Notes under the pieces: generated by a model | What the model was told of the DNA's origin: nothing | Databases searched by the model: none | The model's input: only the letters and a program-made list of their open reading frames with translations | Translations under genes and position numbers: made by a program | Part shown: positions 35,137 to 46,500 of the stretch, one piece after another | Layout: every line of letters starts with the position of its first letter | Position numbering within the stretch: the stretch's first letter is position 1 | Source: an uncultured Roseburia sp. | GTDB lineage: Bacteria; Bacillota; Clostridia; Lachnospirales; Lachnospiraceae | Direction: 5' to 3' | DNA: 64,000 bases | Assembly: GCA_947649645.1 (NCBI GenBank) | Contig: CANSSP010000008.1 | Coordinates: 62,001-126,000 of the forward strand

Positions 35137-36786
35137 CTATTCCCAGCTCCATTGATCTACATTGTTTACGACAGACCAGCCATGTCCGTGCGGATGACGT
35201 TTCTGCTCCGCCACCGCAAGCCCTTCCCTCACAAAATACAGATGGTCCACATTTGCAAGCCATACCCACAGCGCTTCCGCCTCCGGCCCGACATCGGTCT
35301 GTGCTTCCTGCCACAGTCTGTTTGCTTCTTTCGTATCCACGGCAGCCAGAGCCGCCTCGAGCCGCCGGTCTGTTCCTTCGTCAGAATAACCGGTAAAGTT
35401 GCTCACGCCGTCAGTATGGTAGAGCTGATTGTTTTCGATCGGTGAATTGGAGCCCCAGCCCCAGAGAATCGGGTCCGAATACATTTTTGTATAGAGTTCA
35501 TCCCAGTTTCCCAGCCCCTGATATTGCACATTAATCCCGATCTTTTTCATCTGATTCGCAAACTCTGCCGTAAGTCCCTGGCGCACAGAATCCGACGCAG
35601 AATAATAAACCGTAAACTCCGCCTTCTGCCCGTCTTTCTCTCTGATATTATCCCCGTCGTTATCAGTCCAGCCTGCATCCTCAAGAAGCTTTTCTGCTTT
35701 TTCCACATCATATGGCACAATCATTTCCCGACTGGACCAGGGCATCCCGTCCGAGACGCTATACGCCGCTTTCCCGTAACCATTGAGCACATTTTCAATC
35801 ATCGTATCACGGTCAAGGGCGTAATTCATCGCCTGCCGCAATGCTTTATCACAGGTTACATCATTTCCGGCCGCATATTTCATCCCTCCGCTGGAAACAT
35901 CTGTCCCGGAAGCAATGATCGGAAATGAGATTCCGCGAGAATCCACCGATTCACACACAAGCAGCTCGTACCCCTCCACCTCTTCCTCACTGTAGACAGC
36001 AGAGGTATACGCAACGTCCGCTTCCCCCGATCGCACCGCAGCCAGCGCCGCATCCTCTTCCATGAACAGGACGACAACTTTCTGCATCTTTACCTTCTCT
36101 CCATAATAATCAGGATTTGCTTCAAAAATCACCTGCTGTCCCCTGTCCCACTGCGTCATCATATACCGGCCGGAGCCAATCGGGTTTTCCCCATATGAGA
36201 CGGGATCATAGCAGTGCTCCGGAACAATGCCAGACACAGCCAGTGTATACAGAAACGCATTATACGGTCTGGAGAGATAAAAAACCACAGTTGTATCGTC
36301 AGCCGCTTCCACGCGCTTAAGCATTCCAAGATCCGCCTCAGAATTTTCTGTCTGAAGTGCAGTATTGAATGTGAAAGCAACATCCCGGGCCGTCAGCGGC
36401 TCTCCGTCCGTAAACTTCACGTCGTTTCGAATTGTAAACGTCCATATGAGCCCATCCTCACTGACCTTATAATCTGTCGCCAGATCATTCTCAAAATCCA
36501 TATCCGCTGTAGTCCTTATCAGCGTAGACTGGATCAGCGGTTCATGACAGTGTTCGCCACATCCCCAATTGATACACGGGTTAAATCCTGCCGCCGGCTC
36601 TGACGATACCCCCATTGCCACGACAACGGCAGACGGATCTGCTGTCTCTCCATCCTGTTCCCTGTTTACCGTAACTCTGTCCGTTGTCTGCTTCGCAGAC
36701 AGACCATTCATTCCGTTCCCACATCCGCCAACAATTCCCGACAAAAAACAGACAGCGCAGATCCACGCAAAAACGTTCCTTTTCAT
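35137..36786 (-). CDS. Extracellular solute-binding lipoprotein, SBP_bac_5 (peptide/nickel) family
   Basis: Lipoprotein of 549 residues. The signal peptide FAWICAVCFLSGIVGGCGNG has a lipobox ending at the Cys near residue 22. The mature part has the family-5 layout: the TADMDFENDLATDYKVSEDG strand, VKFTDGEPLTARDVAFTFN (the signature DGEPLTARDV), VVFYLSRPYNAFLYTLA, and DKALRQAMNYALDRDTMI. A GCGEHCHEPLIQ segment near residue 70, with His and Cys residues, could bind metal and favours nickel or a metallophore over peptides; this is inference. The start has GGGG about 10 bases upstream. It is the first gene of a two-gene operon. Confidence 0.9.
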   Translation of the reverse strand: MKRNVFAWICAVCFLSGIVGGCGNGMNGLSAKQTTDRVTVNREQDGETADPSAVVVAMGVSSEPAAGFNPCINWGCGEHCHEPLIQSTLIRTTADMDFENDLATDYKVSEDGLIWTFTIRNDVKFTDGEPLTARDVAFTFNTALQTENSEADLGMLKRVEAADDTTVVFYLSRPYNAFLYTLAVSGIVPEHCYDPVSYGENPIGSGRYMMTQWDRGQQVIFEANPDYYGEKVKMQKVVVLFMEEDAALAAVRSGEADVAYTSAVYSEEEVEGYELLVCESVDSRGISFPIIASGTDVSSGGMKYAAGNDVTCDKALRQAMNYALDRDTMIENVLNGYGKAAYSVSDGMPWSSREMIVPYDVEKAEKLLEDAGWTDNDGDNIREKDGQKAEFTVYYSASDSVRQGLTAEFANQMKKIGINVQYQGLGNWDELYTKMYSDPILWGWGSNSPIENNQLYHTDGVSNFTGYSDEGTDRRLEAALAAVDTKEANRLWQEAQTDVGPEAEALWVWLANVDHLYFVREGLAVAEQKRHPHGHGWSVVNNVDQWSWE

Positions 36787-36951
36787 CTGTCAGATCCCCT
36801 TTACTTTTTGCTCCCTTTTAACTGCTGTTGCCGGTGTTTCCGGCATCGCCGTATACCGAAATCGCATGGGGAGTATTAAAAAAGAATAACATGGCGCCTT
36901 TTTGCCCGCAAGCCCCTGCGGGGGATAAAAAACGGCGACATGGAAAGCAAA

Positions 36952-36991
36952 AAAACGACCCGGGATGCCATTCTGCATCCCGGGTCGTTTT
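36952..36991. terminator. Strong bidirectional terminator after the LRR surface protein gene
   Basis: AAAACGACCCGGGATGC (36952-36968) and GCATCCCGGGTCGTTTT (36975-36991) form a perfect 17-bp stem with a six-base loop. The A and T ends serve either strand. It closes the surface-protein operon. A second GC hairpin (CCCGCA/TGCGGG, about 36905-36922) lies beyond it in the 214-bp gap. Confidence 0.88.
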
Positions 36992-37000
36992 AACTCCGCT

Positions 37001-39178
37001 TTATGCCGCCACACGTTCTTCTTCTTTTCTGCTGCCCAGTATCATATAAATGCCCAGGAGCATTACGCCAAGACACATGATATATTTCGCATTCAGCTCC
37101 GGTCCCGTCTTTGGCGTATCATCTTTCGCCTCCGGGTCCGCCGTCGCCGTTGTCGTGGTCCCCGAAATCGGATATCCTTCCACAACAATCACATAGTCTG
37201 AAGCATGCGCAAATGAAAAACTTACATCTCCACTCGTGGCAATCTTCGCCCGGTCAATATATTCCATTTTCTGCTGCTTTTCGTCATAGTAATACAGAAC
37301 TGCCTCAAACTCTGCTTTTTCAGCTCCCAGATTAACCGTAAGAATTGCGGTGAGGCCAAAAATATCATTGTATGCGAGCCGCATCTGTGTCGACCAGCTC
37401 TCCTTTGCCACATCAGCCTGGAGCGCTTCCGGAACGCTCCCCTGATTGAGCATAACGCCAAAATCAATATCCTTGATACTGTCACTGACAATATCCGCGC
37501 CATTTATGGTCCAGGTAATTCCCTCCCCCATATTCAACACAAGCGTCAGGGTTTTCTGCTGCGTGAGCGCCAGAACCCGTGCGGGAACAACGGTCTCGCC
37601 GTTCATTGTGATATAGACAGTTTCCTTTGCGGAAGTCTCCTGCATATATTTATAAATTGCATCCCAGCCACTGATGGCCTGATTTCCTGTAATATAAGGA
37701 ATCCCTGTGTTGACAGAAACTGTCTTGTTCGCACTTCCCCCAGTTCTGCCGCCTCCGTTTGAACCGCCGCCGCTTCCTCCGGCTCCACTGCCGGCTGATC
37801 CGCCGCTTCCTCCGGTTCCGGATGCACCACCGGCTCCGGCTCCTCCTTCCCCTCCGGCTGTACCGCCGCCGTCACCATTTCCGCCTTCGTTTCCGCCGAT
37901 CATACCGCCGTTTCCGCCTTCGCCATTTCCACCTTCTCCGCCGTTTCCGCCTTCACTTCCACCATTTCCGACAGAACCGGTTCCGTTTCCGCCTTCGCTT
38001 CCGCCTCCGTTACCCGACTCACCAGAATGATTTGGATCATCGGGATTATCCGGGTTATTCGGATTGTCCGGGTCGTCTGGATTATCCGGGTTATCCGGAT
38101 TATCCGGATTGTCTGGGTTATTGGGATTATCCGGGTTATTCGGATTGTCCGGGTCGTCTGGATTATCCGGGTTATCCGGATTATCCGGATTGTCTGGGTT
38201 ATCCGGATTATCCGGGTTATCCGGATTGTCTGGCTTATAATCCGTCTCTACAATCAGTCCGGTGTATTCCTCGAGCAGTCTCCCTGCAACTGGCGACGCC
38301 CCCGGAACGATAATCTTTCCGATCGACTGGAACGTCTGATCCTCAAAAGTGGAAACCGCCGCCGTCAGTACCAGCTCCTGAATATCACTTCCTGTAAACG
38401 CATCTGTCTGAACCGTAGTCAGGCTTGCCGGGAAATTGATTGTTCCAAGCCGACACCCGTAAAACGCACCCGAGTCAATCACCTGTGTGCCTTCGCTGAT
38501 CACAATTCCTCTCGGACTCCCCTGCGGACAGCGGCGAAGCGCTACACCGCCTTTACTATAAAGCATATTATTGATCGTCTCAAAGTAACTGTTGCCCGGA
38601 TCCACATTGATTGCTGTCATACTGGTACATCCGTCAAACGCATTTGTGGCAATCGACGAAGTTCCGGAGGGAATCGCAATCGCCGCCAGAGACTGACAGT
38701 TCTTAAACGCTTCCTCGCCGATAGACGGTACTGTGGATGCCATCCGGACCGTATGCAGACCCCCGCAGCCCTCAAAGGCATTTGCCGGTATCGCTGTCCC
38801 TGCGAGAAGCTCGACGCTGCCAAGCGCCGTACATCCCTGAAACGCTCCCGCTCCGATCACTCCCACTGATGCCGGAATCGACACACTGGTCAGTGCCGTA
38901 CATGTCGCGAACGCGTGATCACCGATACTGGTTACACTTGACGGGATGGATACCGATATAATAGGCGATCCCTGAAATGCAGATCTGCCGATCGCCGTAA
39001 TTCCATCCGGAATCGCCACGGCATTCTCCGTTCCGATATAGCTGGTCAGCACCCCGTTTTCGATCACAAACCCGTCGCTTTCCTCCGACGCGGAGCCGGA
39101 CTCCCCCGGATAGATCATAACAATCAGCATCGCTATGACCAGCATAAAGCCAATTCTTCTTTTCATCCGTCTTCCCAT
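37001..39178 (-). CDS. BspA-like leucine-rich-repeat surface protein with TPKTG sorting signal
   Basis: Protein of 725 residues from the ATG at 39178 (AGGAGAG 7 bases upstream). The signal peptide covers RRIGFMLVIAMLIVMIYPG. Residues ~60-290 hold about nine LRR_5/BspA repeats (IGRSAFQGSPIISVSIPSS type). Then come a PDN-rich spacer (~325-400), a Gly/Ser-rich stretch to ~490 and a beta domain to ~670. The end has the sorting motif TPKTG (688-692), a hydrophobic helix and a basic tail (GSRKEEERVAA), so a sortase should attach it to the wall. The gene follows the class B sortase gene by 24 bases, which makes it the obvious substrate. Confidence 0.88.
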   Translation of the reverse strand: MGRRMKRRIGFMLVIAMLIVMIYPGESGSASEESDGFVIENGVLTSYIGTENAVAIPDGITAIGRSAFQGSPIISVSIPSSVTSIGDHAFATCTALTSVSIPASVGVIGAGAFQGCTALGSVELLAGTAIPANAFEGCGGLHTVRMASTVPSIGEEAFKNCQSLAAIAIPSGTSSIATNAFDGCTSMTAINVDPGNSYFETINNMLYSKGGVALRRCPQGSPRGIVISEGTQVIDSGAFYGCRLGTINFPASLTTVQTDAFTGSDIQELVLTAAVSTFEDQTFQSIGKIIVPGASPVAGRLLEEYTGLIVETDYKPDNPDNPDNPDNPDNPDNPDNPDNPDDPDNPNNPDNPNNPDNPDNPDNPDNPDDPDNPNNPDNPDDPNHSGESGNGGGSEGGNGTGSVGNGGSEGGNGGEGGNGEGGNGGMIGGNEGGNGDGGGTAGGEGGAGAGGASGTGGSGGSAGSGAGGSGGGSNGGGRTGGSANKTVSVNTGIPYITGNQAISGWDAIYKYMQETSAKETVYITMNGETVVPARVLALTQQKTLTLVLNMGEGITWTINGADIVSDSIKDIDFGVMLNQGSVPEALQADVAKESWSTQMRLAYNDIFGLTAILTVNLGAEKAEFEAVLYYYDEKQQKMEYIDRAKIATSGDVSFSFAHASDYVIVVEGYPISGTTTTATADPEAKDDTPKTGPELNAKYIMCLGVMLLGIYMILGSRKEEERVAA
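38035..38230 (-). repeat. 9-bp tandem repeat with an 81-bp higher-order period coding for the PDN spacer
   Basis: The stretch is built of 9-bp units coding for Pro-Asp-Asn, with Asp-Asp and Asn-Asn variants. A longer pattern repeats at a distance of 81 bp: the segment starting CGGGTTATTCGG at 38051 recurs at 38132. Slippage in such arrays changes the spacer length in steps of three or 27 residues without a frameshift. Confidence 0.85.
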
Positions 39179-39202
39179 CTCACACTCTCCTAACATCCAT
39201 TT

Positions 39203-40408
39203 TCATCCGTTTTCATCTGCATCCATGCATTTTTTTGCGATCAAAAACAGCCTTCCATCCTCTGCAAAACTGTTACAGGTCGACAGCGTCAGCAGCTCGT
39301 CGCCATATTCCGGCAGATCATTGGAGATATAAACCGAAAGCTGCTGCACATTTTTCAAAAAATCGTCAAAATCCTGTTCGGAATCTGCCTGAATAAAATC
39401 ATAATACCGAAATGCATTATCCCTCTGGTATTGAACCTGCGCCAGACAGACTGCGAAGATTTCATAAGTTCCCTTTTCATATATTGTATCAAATGCAACC
39501 CGCTTATGGGAAGACCAATATTCTTCATCCAGATAATTTTTTAAACCGCCAAACATCTGTCCGCTCTTCATGTTATGACCATAGACAATAATATTTGTAC
39601 TCCGGTTTAACAGATTGGTCCTCGCATCCATGAACAAAGTTCCATTTATATCCTCTTCCTTATTAAAATTGCGTCCGAGATAATAATCTGTGTCACCTCT
39701 CGTCAGCATTACCGGATAGTCCACTTTCGTGTCATCAATCTGAATCCACCCTGCAAAATCGGGATTCTCCCGATAAATCGCCGAATATTCCGGCAGAATA
39801 TCCGCCGTCATCACACTTTCTTCATATCCCGCTCCCCGGGCCGCCGCAAGTTCCGGAGCGTCACCGAGAAAAAAAGTATTGTTGTCAATCAAATCTACTG
39901 TCTGCCCCTGCTCCTGGAGCTGTTTTAAATAGTCATTTGTCTTGTTGCCGCGATGATTTGTGTAATCAGACCAGAAATACCATGCAAAACAGGCAATTGC
40001 CGCCACAAGGCAGACAGCGCCCAAAATCTGTCGGCTGTGGTCCACTGTAAATGTTTCGTCCGATGTATCCTTGCCGGACCCCTTTCCCAGGATCTTCCTT
40101 AAAAAATTCCCGGAGCCATTGACAGGATCCCCTCCCCCAACAGCTTCTCTTCTGTTCTTCTCCTCCCCTCCGTCCTGCACACTGTCAGCGACGACGTCCG
40201 CGAGATCCAGAAAGAACTGCCTTCCTATCTTGCTGTAAAACCTTACTCTTCCCGATCGGATCAACTGATACAGGCGTGAAGCAACATCCGGATCATAGAT
40301 GTCAATGGAATGCGTAATCTTATATATTTTTCTTACATCCAGCATTCCGCGGACATATTCTTCATGTGAGTCGAACTCATATTTCCCTATCTTGTATCTT
40401 TCGGCCAT
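39203..40408 (-). CDS. Class B sortase with an N-terminal cytosolic extension
   Basis: Membrane transpeptidase of 401 residues. Residues 1-125 are soluble and cytosolic; the first 75 form a compact-looking domain (YEFDSHEEYVRGMLDV and SRLYQLIRSGRVRFYSKIG). A membrane helix lies at 127-147. The catalytic domain has DFAGWIQIDDTKVDYPVM, the catalytic His278 in IIVYGHNM, Cys378 in LTLSTCNSF and Arg386 in DGRLFLIAKK. Sortases cleave a Thr-Gly (or similar) bond in a sorting motif and link the protein to peptidoglycan or pili. The genes on either side encode surface proteins, one with TPKTG. The cytosolic extension is not part of classical SrtB. Confidence 0.9.
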   Translation of the reverse strand: MAERYKIGKYEFDSHEEYVRGMLDVRKIYKITHSIDIYDPDVASRLYQLIRSGRVRFYSKIGRQFFLDLADVVADSVQDGGEEKNRREAVGGGDPVNGSGNFLRKILGKGSGKDTSDETFTVDHSRQILGAVCLVAAIACFAWYFWSDYTNHRGNKTNDYLKQLQEQGQTVDLIDNNTFFLGDAPELAAARGAGYEESVMTADILPEYSAIYRENPDFAGWIQIDDTKVDYPVMLTRGDTDYYLGRNFNKEEDINGTLFMDARTNLLNRSTNIIVYGHNMKSGQMFGGLKNYLDEEYWSSHKRVAFDTIYEKGTYEIFAVCLAQVQYQRDNAFRYYDFIQADSEQDFDDFLKNVQQLSVYISNDLPEYGDELLTLSTCNSFAEDGRLFLIAKKCMDADENG

Positions 40409-40440
40409 GTCCGGATCTGCTTTCCACCTTTCCTTAAGAG

Positions 40441-40466
40441 GATTCCGCCGCTTTCACGGCGGAATC
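40441..40466 (-). terminator. Hairpin between the giant surface protein gene and the sortase gene
   Basis: GATTCCGCCG (40441-40450) and CGGCGGAATC (40457-40466) form a perfect 10-bp stem with a six-base loop. On the minus strand it is followed by CTCTTAAG, a weak T tract. It may therefore only reduce read-through into the sortase gene rather than stop it. Confidence 0.65.
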
Positions 40467-40500
40467 TTCCTTTTACTTTTCGCATTCACTGTGCTGTCTT

Positions 40501-43500
40501 TTAGATTCTTCCCTGTGCAACCGGCGAAAATTCACTGTAATACACTTCTCCGTCTGTCACCAGGTATGCGCGTACCTTATAATAATAATTCTTCCCTGCT
40601 GTAAGCTGCGTATCTGTATAATCTTCCAGCACACGTCTGCGGCCGATACGCACATAGGATCCGTCATCCCCTGCGCGGTAAATTTCAAACCCGGTCACGA
40701 CACCGGTGCCACTCCACCGCAGACTAATCGACGTGCTCGTCGTCGCCGTTACCGCAATGTTCGTGACAGAGCCGGGCCGGATGTTAAACGGTATACTCTT
40801 TGTCGCCGTATAATTTCCCTGGCCTGTGACAATCGCCGATCCGGTACCTGGCTTTCTGTTATCAGCGTATACCACGCTGTAATCCACTCCCATCGCAAGG
40901 CCCCGGCCACCGTCGCTGACGGAGACGGCGGGTTCGATATCCAGACCGGTGTAAACCTGCGTTCCTATGCTGCTCACGGAAACATTCTGCACACTCTTGC
41001 GGTCAATCTGGAATGTGACTTCACACTCTCCTGTGTAATTTCCGATGCCTTCCAGCCAGATTTTCGCCGTTCCGGCATTGACATTGTCCTGGATTCCTAC
41101 AACGCGGTAATCCCTGCCTTCTACCAGCCGGCGGCCTCCCAGCAGCACTTCGATTTCCGGTATGATCGGCTCTCCCGTGTAAGTATAAATCGAAGAGATG
41201 TTCTTCACTTCCGCGTCAGAGATATCCTTCTGATCCACTGAGAAGTTTTTCGTGATGGTTCCTGTGTAGTTGCCCACACCCTGCAGGGTCATCGTCCAGA
41301 TTCCTGGTTTATTGGACCGTTCGCACACCATGGTATAATCCCGGTCCTCACCCTCTTTGAGTGTGATATTTCCCCATCTCAGCGTAATCTTCTGCGTAAT
41401 GTTGGCCTCATAAGGCATATCGTCTACAAATCCCTCCATGACCACATCCTCATCCCTGATATTCTTCGGTGTAATCTCGAAGGTTTTTTCCACGCTTCCG
41501 CCATACTCACCCTGCCCGGTCAGAACCAGAACCTGTTCACCTGCACTGATTCCGTTGCTTCCGGCCGCGTATTCCAGCTTGTAAGAAGTCGTCGCAAGGA
41601 CAAGATCGCCCATTCTGACCCCGGTGATTCCAAGACCCGGCGTTCCAAGCTCATACTTCTCCCCTGTGTACGGGTAAGATTTTTTAAGACCGATCACTTC
41701 GGCATTTTTAAGATCATAGCCGATATAAAATACTTCTTCACGGAAATTGGTAAACCCGTTTTTCCCTCGGATGATCACGCGCACATTTCCGATATTGACA
41801 TTACCGTCCGGAAATTCCAGCTCGTAATCTCTGTTCTTCTGCAGACCATACTCCCCACAGGTGATGGTTATCTCCGGAACAATCTCATATCCCGTAAAGC
41901 CCTGGTTCGGTATCGGTTCTACAATCACATCCTCTGCTGCAATATCATGGCGCGTGATGTTAAACGTCTGTGTCGCGGTTCCGGTGTAATTGCCCTGTCC
42001 GGTGATTGTAATCCGCGCCGTTCCGCTGTAAGCAGTATTATTGCTGTAACTTACCGTGTAATCCGTTGTCTCTGCCAGTATATTCTGATTGGAAGTAAGC
42101 TGTACCACCATCGGCGGTTTCACGCCTCCGGTCCCCATAAACGGATAGTCATATCCGTTGGGAAGCAGAATCTGTGCGTCGTTCGAAAAATTATAACGGG
42201 CGATCTGGAACGTCTTCTCAACCTTGCCGGAATAATTTCCATTTCCGGTCACAATCACCGTCGCTGTTCCGGCGTTGACATTGTCTTTATAGCTGACGGT
42301 ATAATCAATCTCGTTATCCAGTATCACATCGCCGTCCCTGACAATCACCGCCGGCCGATGCTCCTGTCCGTTGTAGGTAAAACCATTTCCTACAATCTCT
42401 ACGCCCTCCGGCTTCAAAGTCCTTCCGATAATTTTAAACGTAATCTCGCGTCTGCCTACGATGTTCTGACCGTCGCCGTCCAGAATCAGCGTACCAACCC
42501 CGGCGCTGACATTGTCCGCCGTAGCCAGCGGCTGTATCGTACACCAGCCATTTCTGTCCATGCGGTACTCTTTGCTGCCCTCTCTGTACCACACCGAAAG
42601 ATTCTCTGGGTATATCGTTGATCCGGTGTACTCCTTATCCGTGATCCCCTCATGATCTCCTTCTTTGACGATCAGCTCTCCCACATCCAGCGGCTGTATG
42701 GTAAACTTCACATCATTACTGTAGCTATTGCCGTATGCTCCGATTCCCTCAGCCCGGACATATGCATTGTCCGTATTGGCATACATATTCTCTCCGTAAG
42801 TAAGGATATAGTCCACATTCTGCACCAGAACTTTATTTGACGTGCGGACTATCACGTCCGGCGCCGTCGGACAGATCGGCTCTCCGCGGAACTTGTAGGA
42901 ATCCTTGACTCCCTCAATTGTGAACGGCTTCTGCATCATCACAATATTAAAATTCGCTGACATTACGCCCTTGAAGCAGAACTCTTCGTTTCCTTCTATT
43001 GTGACCGTTCCGCCTCCGACGGTTCCCGCCTGCCCCGGTCCGATATTCGGTCCATAGGTGACGGTGAAATGTGAACCCGCCATAAGAGTCTTTCCGTGGA
43101 ATGTCACCACAGGAACGGGCCGAAGCTGTCCTCCGGTGTACTCCTGGTCGTCGATTTTAATCTCAATATCTTTATCTGCGCTTGTCAGCTCGCCCCAGAT
43201 ATGGACGTATCCTTTGTATTCTCCGGTCAGACTGCTTGTTTTTTTCGGGGTTACTGTCACCAGCAACGGTCCCACACCGTTGTATACGCCATATGAAACC
43301 TCATAATCAGCCTTTGGAACCTCCTTACCCTTGCTGCCATCCGCATTTTTCAGATACACGTGCAGATCATCCTCAATCAGCTTGTGGATGGCGTTCTCAT
43401 TACGCTCATTACCTCTCTCGTCCAGAAAATCAAGCGTTCCTGGCATTTCCACGATCGCATTATTGATACTGTCTTTGATTTCAAAGTAAATAATTACTTC

Positions 43501-46500
43501 TCCCTCATAATTATTAATTCCCTGAACTGTCACAGATGCCTTTGCATTGACATATGTGTTCCTCTCGTATTTGGCGCAGATAAAATCTGTGTCTTTGACA
43601 AGAAGCCTGCTGATACCGGTCTCGCCGTCCACCCCTTTAAAATAAATCTTTGGAACAGGTTCTGCCTTTCCGTTTTCAAGAGGCTGCGGCTGAATGACAT
43701 CCATGCTGAATCCGGCTGCCAGTTCTTCCCCGTATCCGATATTTCTCGGACGAATGGTAAACTTCGCCGCTCCGCCAGTATTATTGACGTCCAGTTTTCC
43801 GGTATAATTCTTATTCAGCGCCACAAGCTCAAAGAGAACTTCGCCGCGGTCAATGTTATTTCCCCAGTTGATTGAAAACTCCTCGAGAAGGTTATCAACC
43901 GGTGTTGTTCCCACAAAAAGCTTCAGTTCCGGCGTGATTCCGTGTCCAGTGTACTCCGCACTGTAGCTTCCGTCTCCGATCAGTGTTCCGAAATGGTCGA
44001 TGTAGAGTTTTGCATTTACCTCTTCAATATTGATCTTGTCAATGGTAAAATACTTCTCCACTATGCCGCCATAGAGTCCCATTCCTTCTATTTTAATGAT
44101 ACCTATGCCTGCATTTATGTTTTCTCCATACGTCACCTTATAATCTTTTCCCTCTTTCAGGGGTTTATCGGTACTGCCGTTTTTCACACGGTACAATGTG
44201 ACGGGCGGCGTATATTGTACTCCTGTATATGGCTTGTTACTGTCGTCATACACAATCTGTACTTTGTTCGGGTCTCCGATATTGATACCGATTTTAAATC
44301 TCGCTTCCAGACCGTCCTTGAAGTTGACGTCCGAAGCCGTGATAATTACTTTGGCCCAGTCTTTCTCATCATCGCTATTTGTTATTGAGAAGTTATTCTC
44401 ATACTCTACCGTATAGTCTGTCGGCGACTGGAGCAGATACACATCCTCTTTTCCCGTACCATACTGATACTTTATCGTCACAGGCGGACGGACGGCTGTT
44501 CCGTCGATATTCTCACCCTGGGTCGAAAGCGGATCCAGTTTTATGTCGGTATCCTGAAGGCTCTTCTTCTGAATCTCAAAGGGCTCTTCGTAAACGCCGG
44601 TATAATTGCCCAATCCCTTGACTCTCAGATAAGCCGTCCCGGCATTGACGTTGTCTCTGTACTCCAGTGTGTAGTCCTTGCCTTCCCGAAGCGTCTGCGT
44701 ATTGTTATTTTCAAAACCAAACTGAACCTTAATCCCGGTCTGTATAATCGGCTGGGACGTATAGACGCTTCCCGTCTTATCCACACCGGTCACACTGGTT
44801 CCGGTTCCATTCCCTTTTTCGTACAGCTTCTGTGGCTGAATCTCAAACGGTTCCTCATGACTCAGATAACTGTACGCGCCTTTTCCGGTGATCGTAACCG
44901 TCGCCTCATCGCCTACATTGACATTATTATGGTATTCAAGATCATAATCCGTTCCCGGTGTAAGTTTCTGGACCGTGTTGCCCACTCGCACATGCACGGT
45001 GACATCCGGGCGCACTTCCTTCCCGCCGTTGTAGAACGCTTTTTCTACAATATAAGAAGAGAGCTCCTCGCTTTCCTTTGCGATAATCTTAAACTCAATC
45101 TCTTTCCAGCGGTCAAAGTTATTCTTTCCCGCAATCTTTACCGATGCATATTCATTTTCTTTATTTACTCCATTGTTCTGACTATAGGTCGTATCCTGGA
45201 ACTCGTAATCCGTTCCCTCCACCAGCATGCGTCCGCCAAAGGACAGATATACATCGTTTCCTGTCAGCTTCACCGGAACACCGTCATAATCCTTCACAAT
45301 CGAACGCTTTAACTCCGCCAGCTTTAAATCCGCCGGTTTGATCGTGAACGGCTTCTGCGCCTTTACTGTGTTGCGATACACAAAACATCCGTTTTTCGTT
45401 GGAAGATATTTAAACTCCACCGCATCGACTTCGACAATCGGATTGCTGCCGTTTACACCGTTTACATCAATGTTATCCTGGTAAACTAAATTATAATCTT
45501 CCCCCTCCTGCAGTTTATCGCCCAGCCAGCCGTTTAGAATCCCGCCGACTCTCACGTCCACGCCGCTCAGGGTTACTTTCTGACCAGTATACTCCGGCTT
45601 TTCATCGGGAAGATTGATCGTACAGCCGTCCAGTTCCTTCGCAATCAGATAACCATATGTCTTTTCCCCAAAATATTTGCCCTGTCCGGTGATCTTTACT
45701 TTCGCATAAGTTCCCCGTTTTGACATCTGGGAATAATTCTCATAGCTCAGCTTGTAATCGTCGCCCTCCGTCAGAACAGCGCCGGACGGATCTTTTACAA
45801 TGATCTTCAGTTTGCCGTCCCCGTCGCCCAGCCAGAGCATAGCCATATACAATCCCGCGCCGTTCTGATAGCCATTGACCAGTCCCTGCGTCGACGGATC
45901 GACGCTCACAGAACAATCCTCAATCGCTGTCCCGCTGATCTCAAAGTCTGCCAGCAATGCGCCGGTATAATTATTCATACCGTGTATCTCAGCCCTGACA
46001 GGACCTCTCGTCGCGTCTTTCGGCTGATATTCAATATAAAAATCTTTGCCGCTTTCCCCCTTACTTCCTTCCGTAAGCTCATGCAGTCCGCCGTTGTCCG
46101 CAACATAATAAACCCTGATTCCTGCGTCTTCCGGCCTGCTTCCATAGGGAAGTTCGGGATGTGTGATCTCTACTTTGATTTTTCCGGCAAGACTTGCTTC
46201 GCGCAGCTCGCACGGAACAATCGTATACTCCAGTATCTTGTCGTTGACAAAATTTCCCTGTCCGGTGATCGTGATCGTTTTCTTACCCAGTCCTGCATTC
46301 GCACCGCGGGTAATCGTATAATCCGTACCCTCCGCAAGCGTGATGCTGCCGCTCGGATCTGCATTGGTCCGGAACGTAACCTCTACTTTCTGAACCATCT
46401 CCCCGTCAACCGGCGAATAAAATATACTCCCGCCGGAAGCAGGCGACACCTTGATATCGGTGCTTGTAGCAAAATCTACCGGCTTAATTTCAAAGGCATT

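Noticed and set aside
38035-38230. Regular short repeats that could suggest a CRISPR array
   Set aside because: The period is 9/81 bp, in frame, with no unique spacers and no cas genes nearby.
37707-38313. Pro-rich and Arg-rich plus-strand frames opposite the Gly-rich and PDN regions of the LRR protein
   Set aside because: Direct consequence of the repeat composition on the coding strand.
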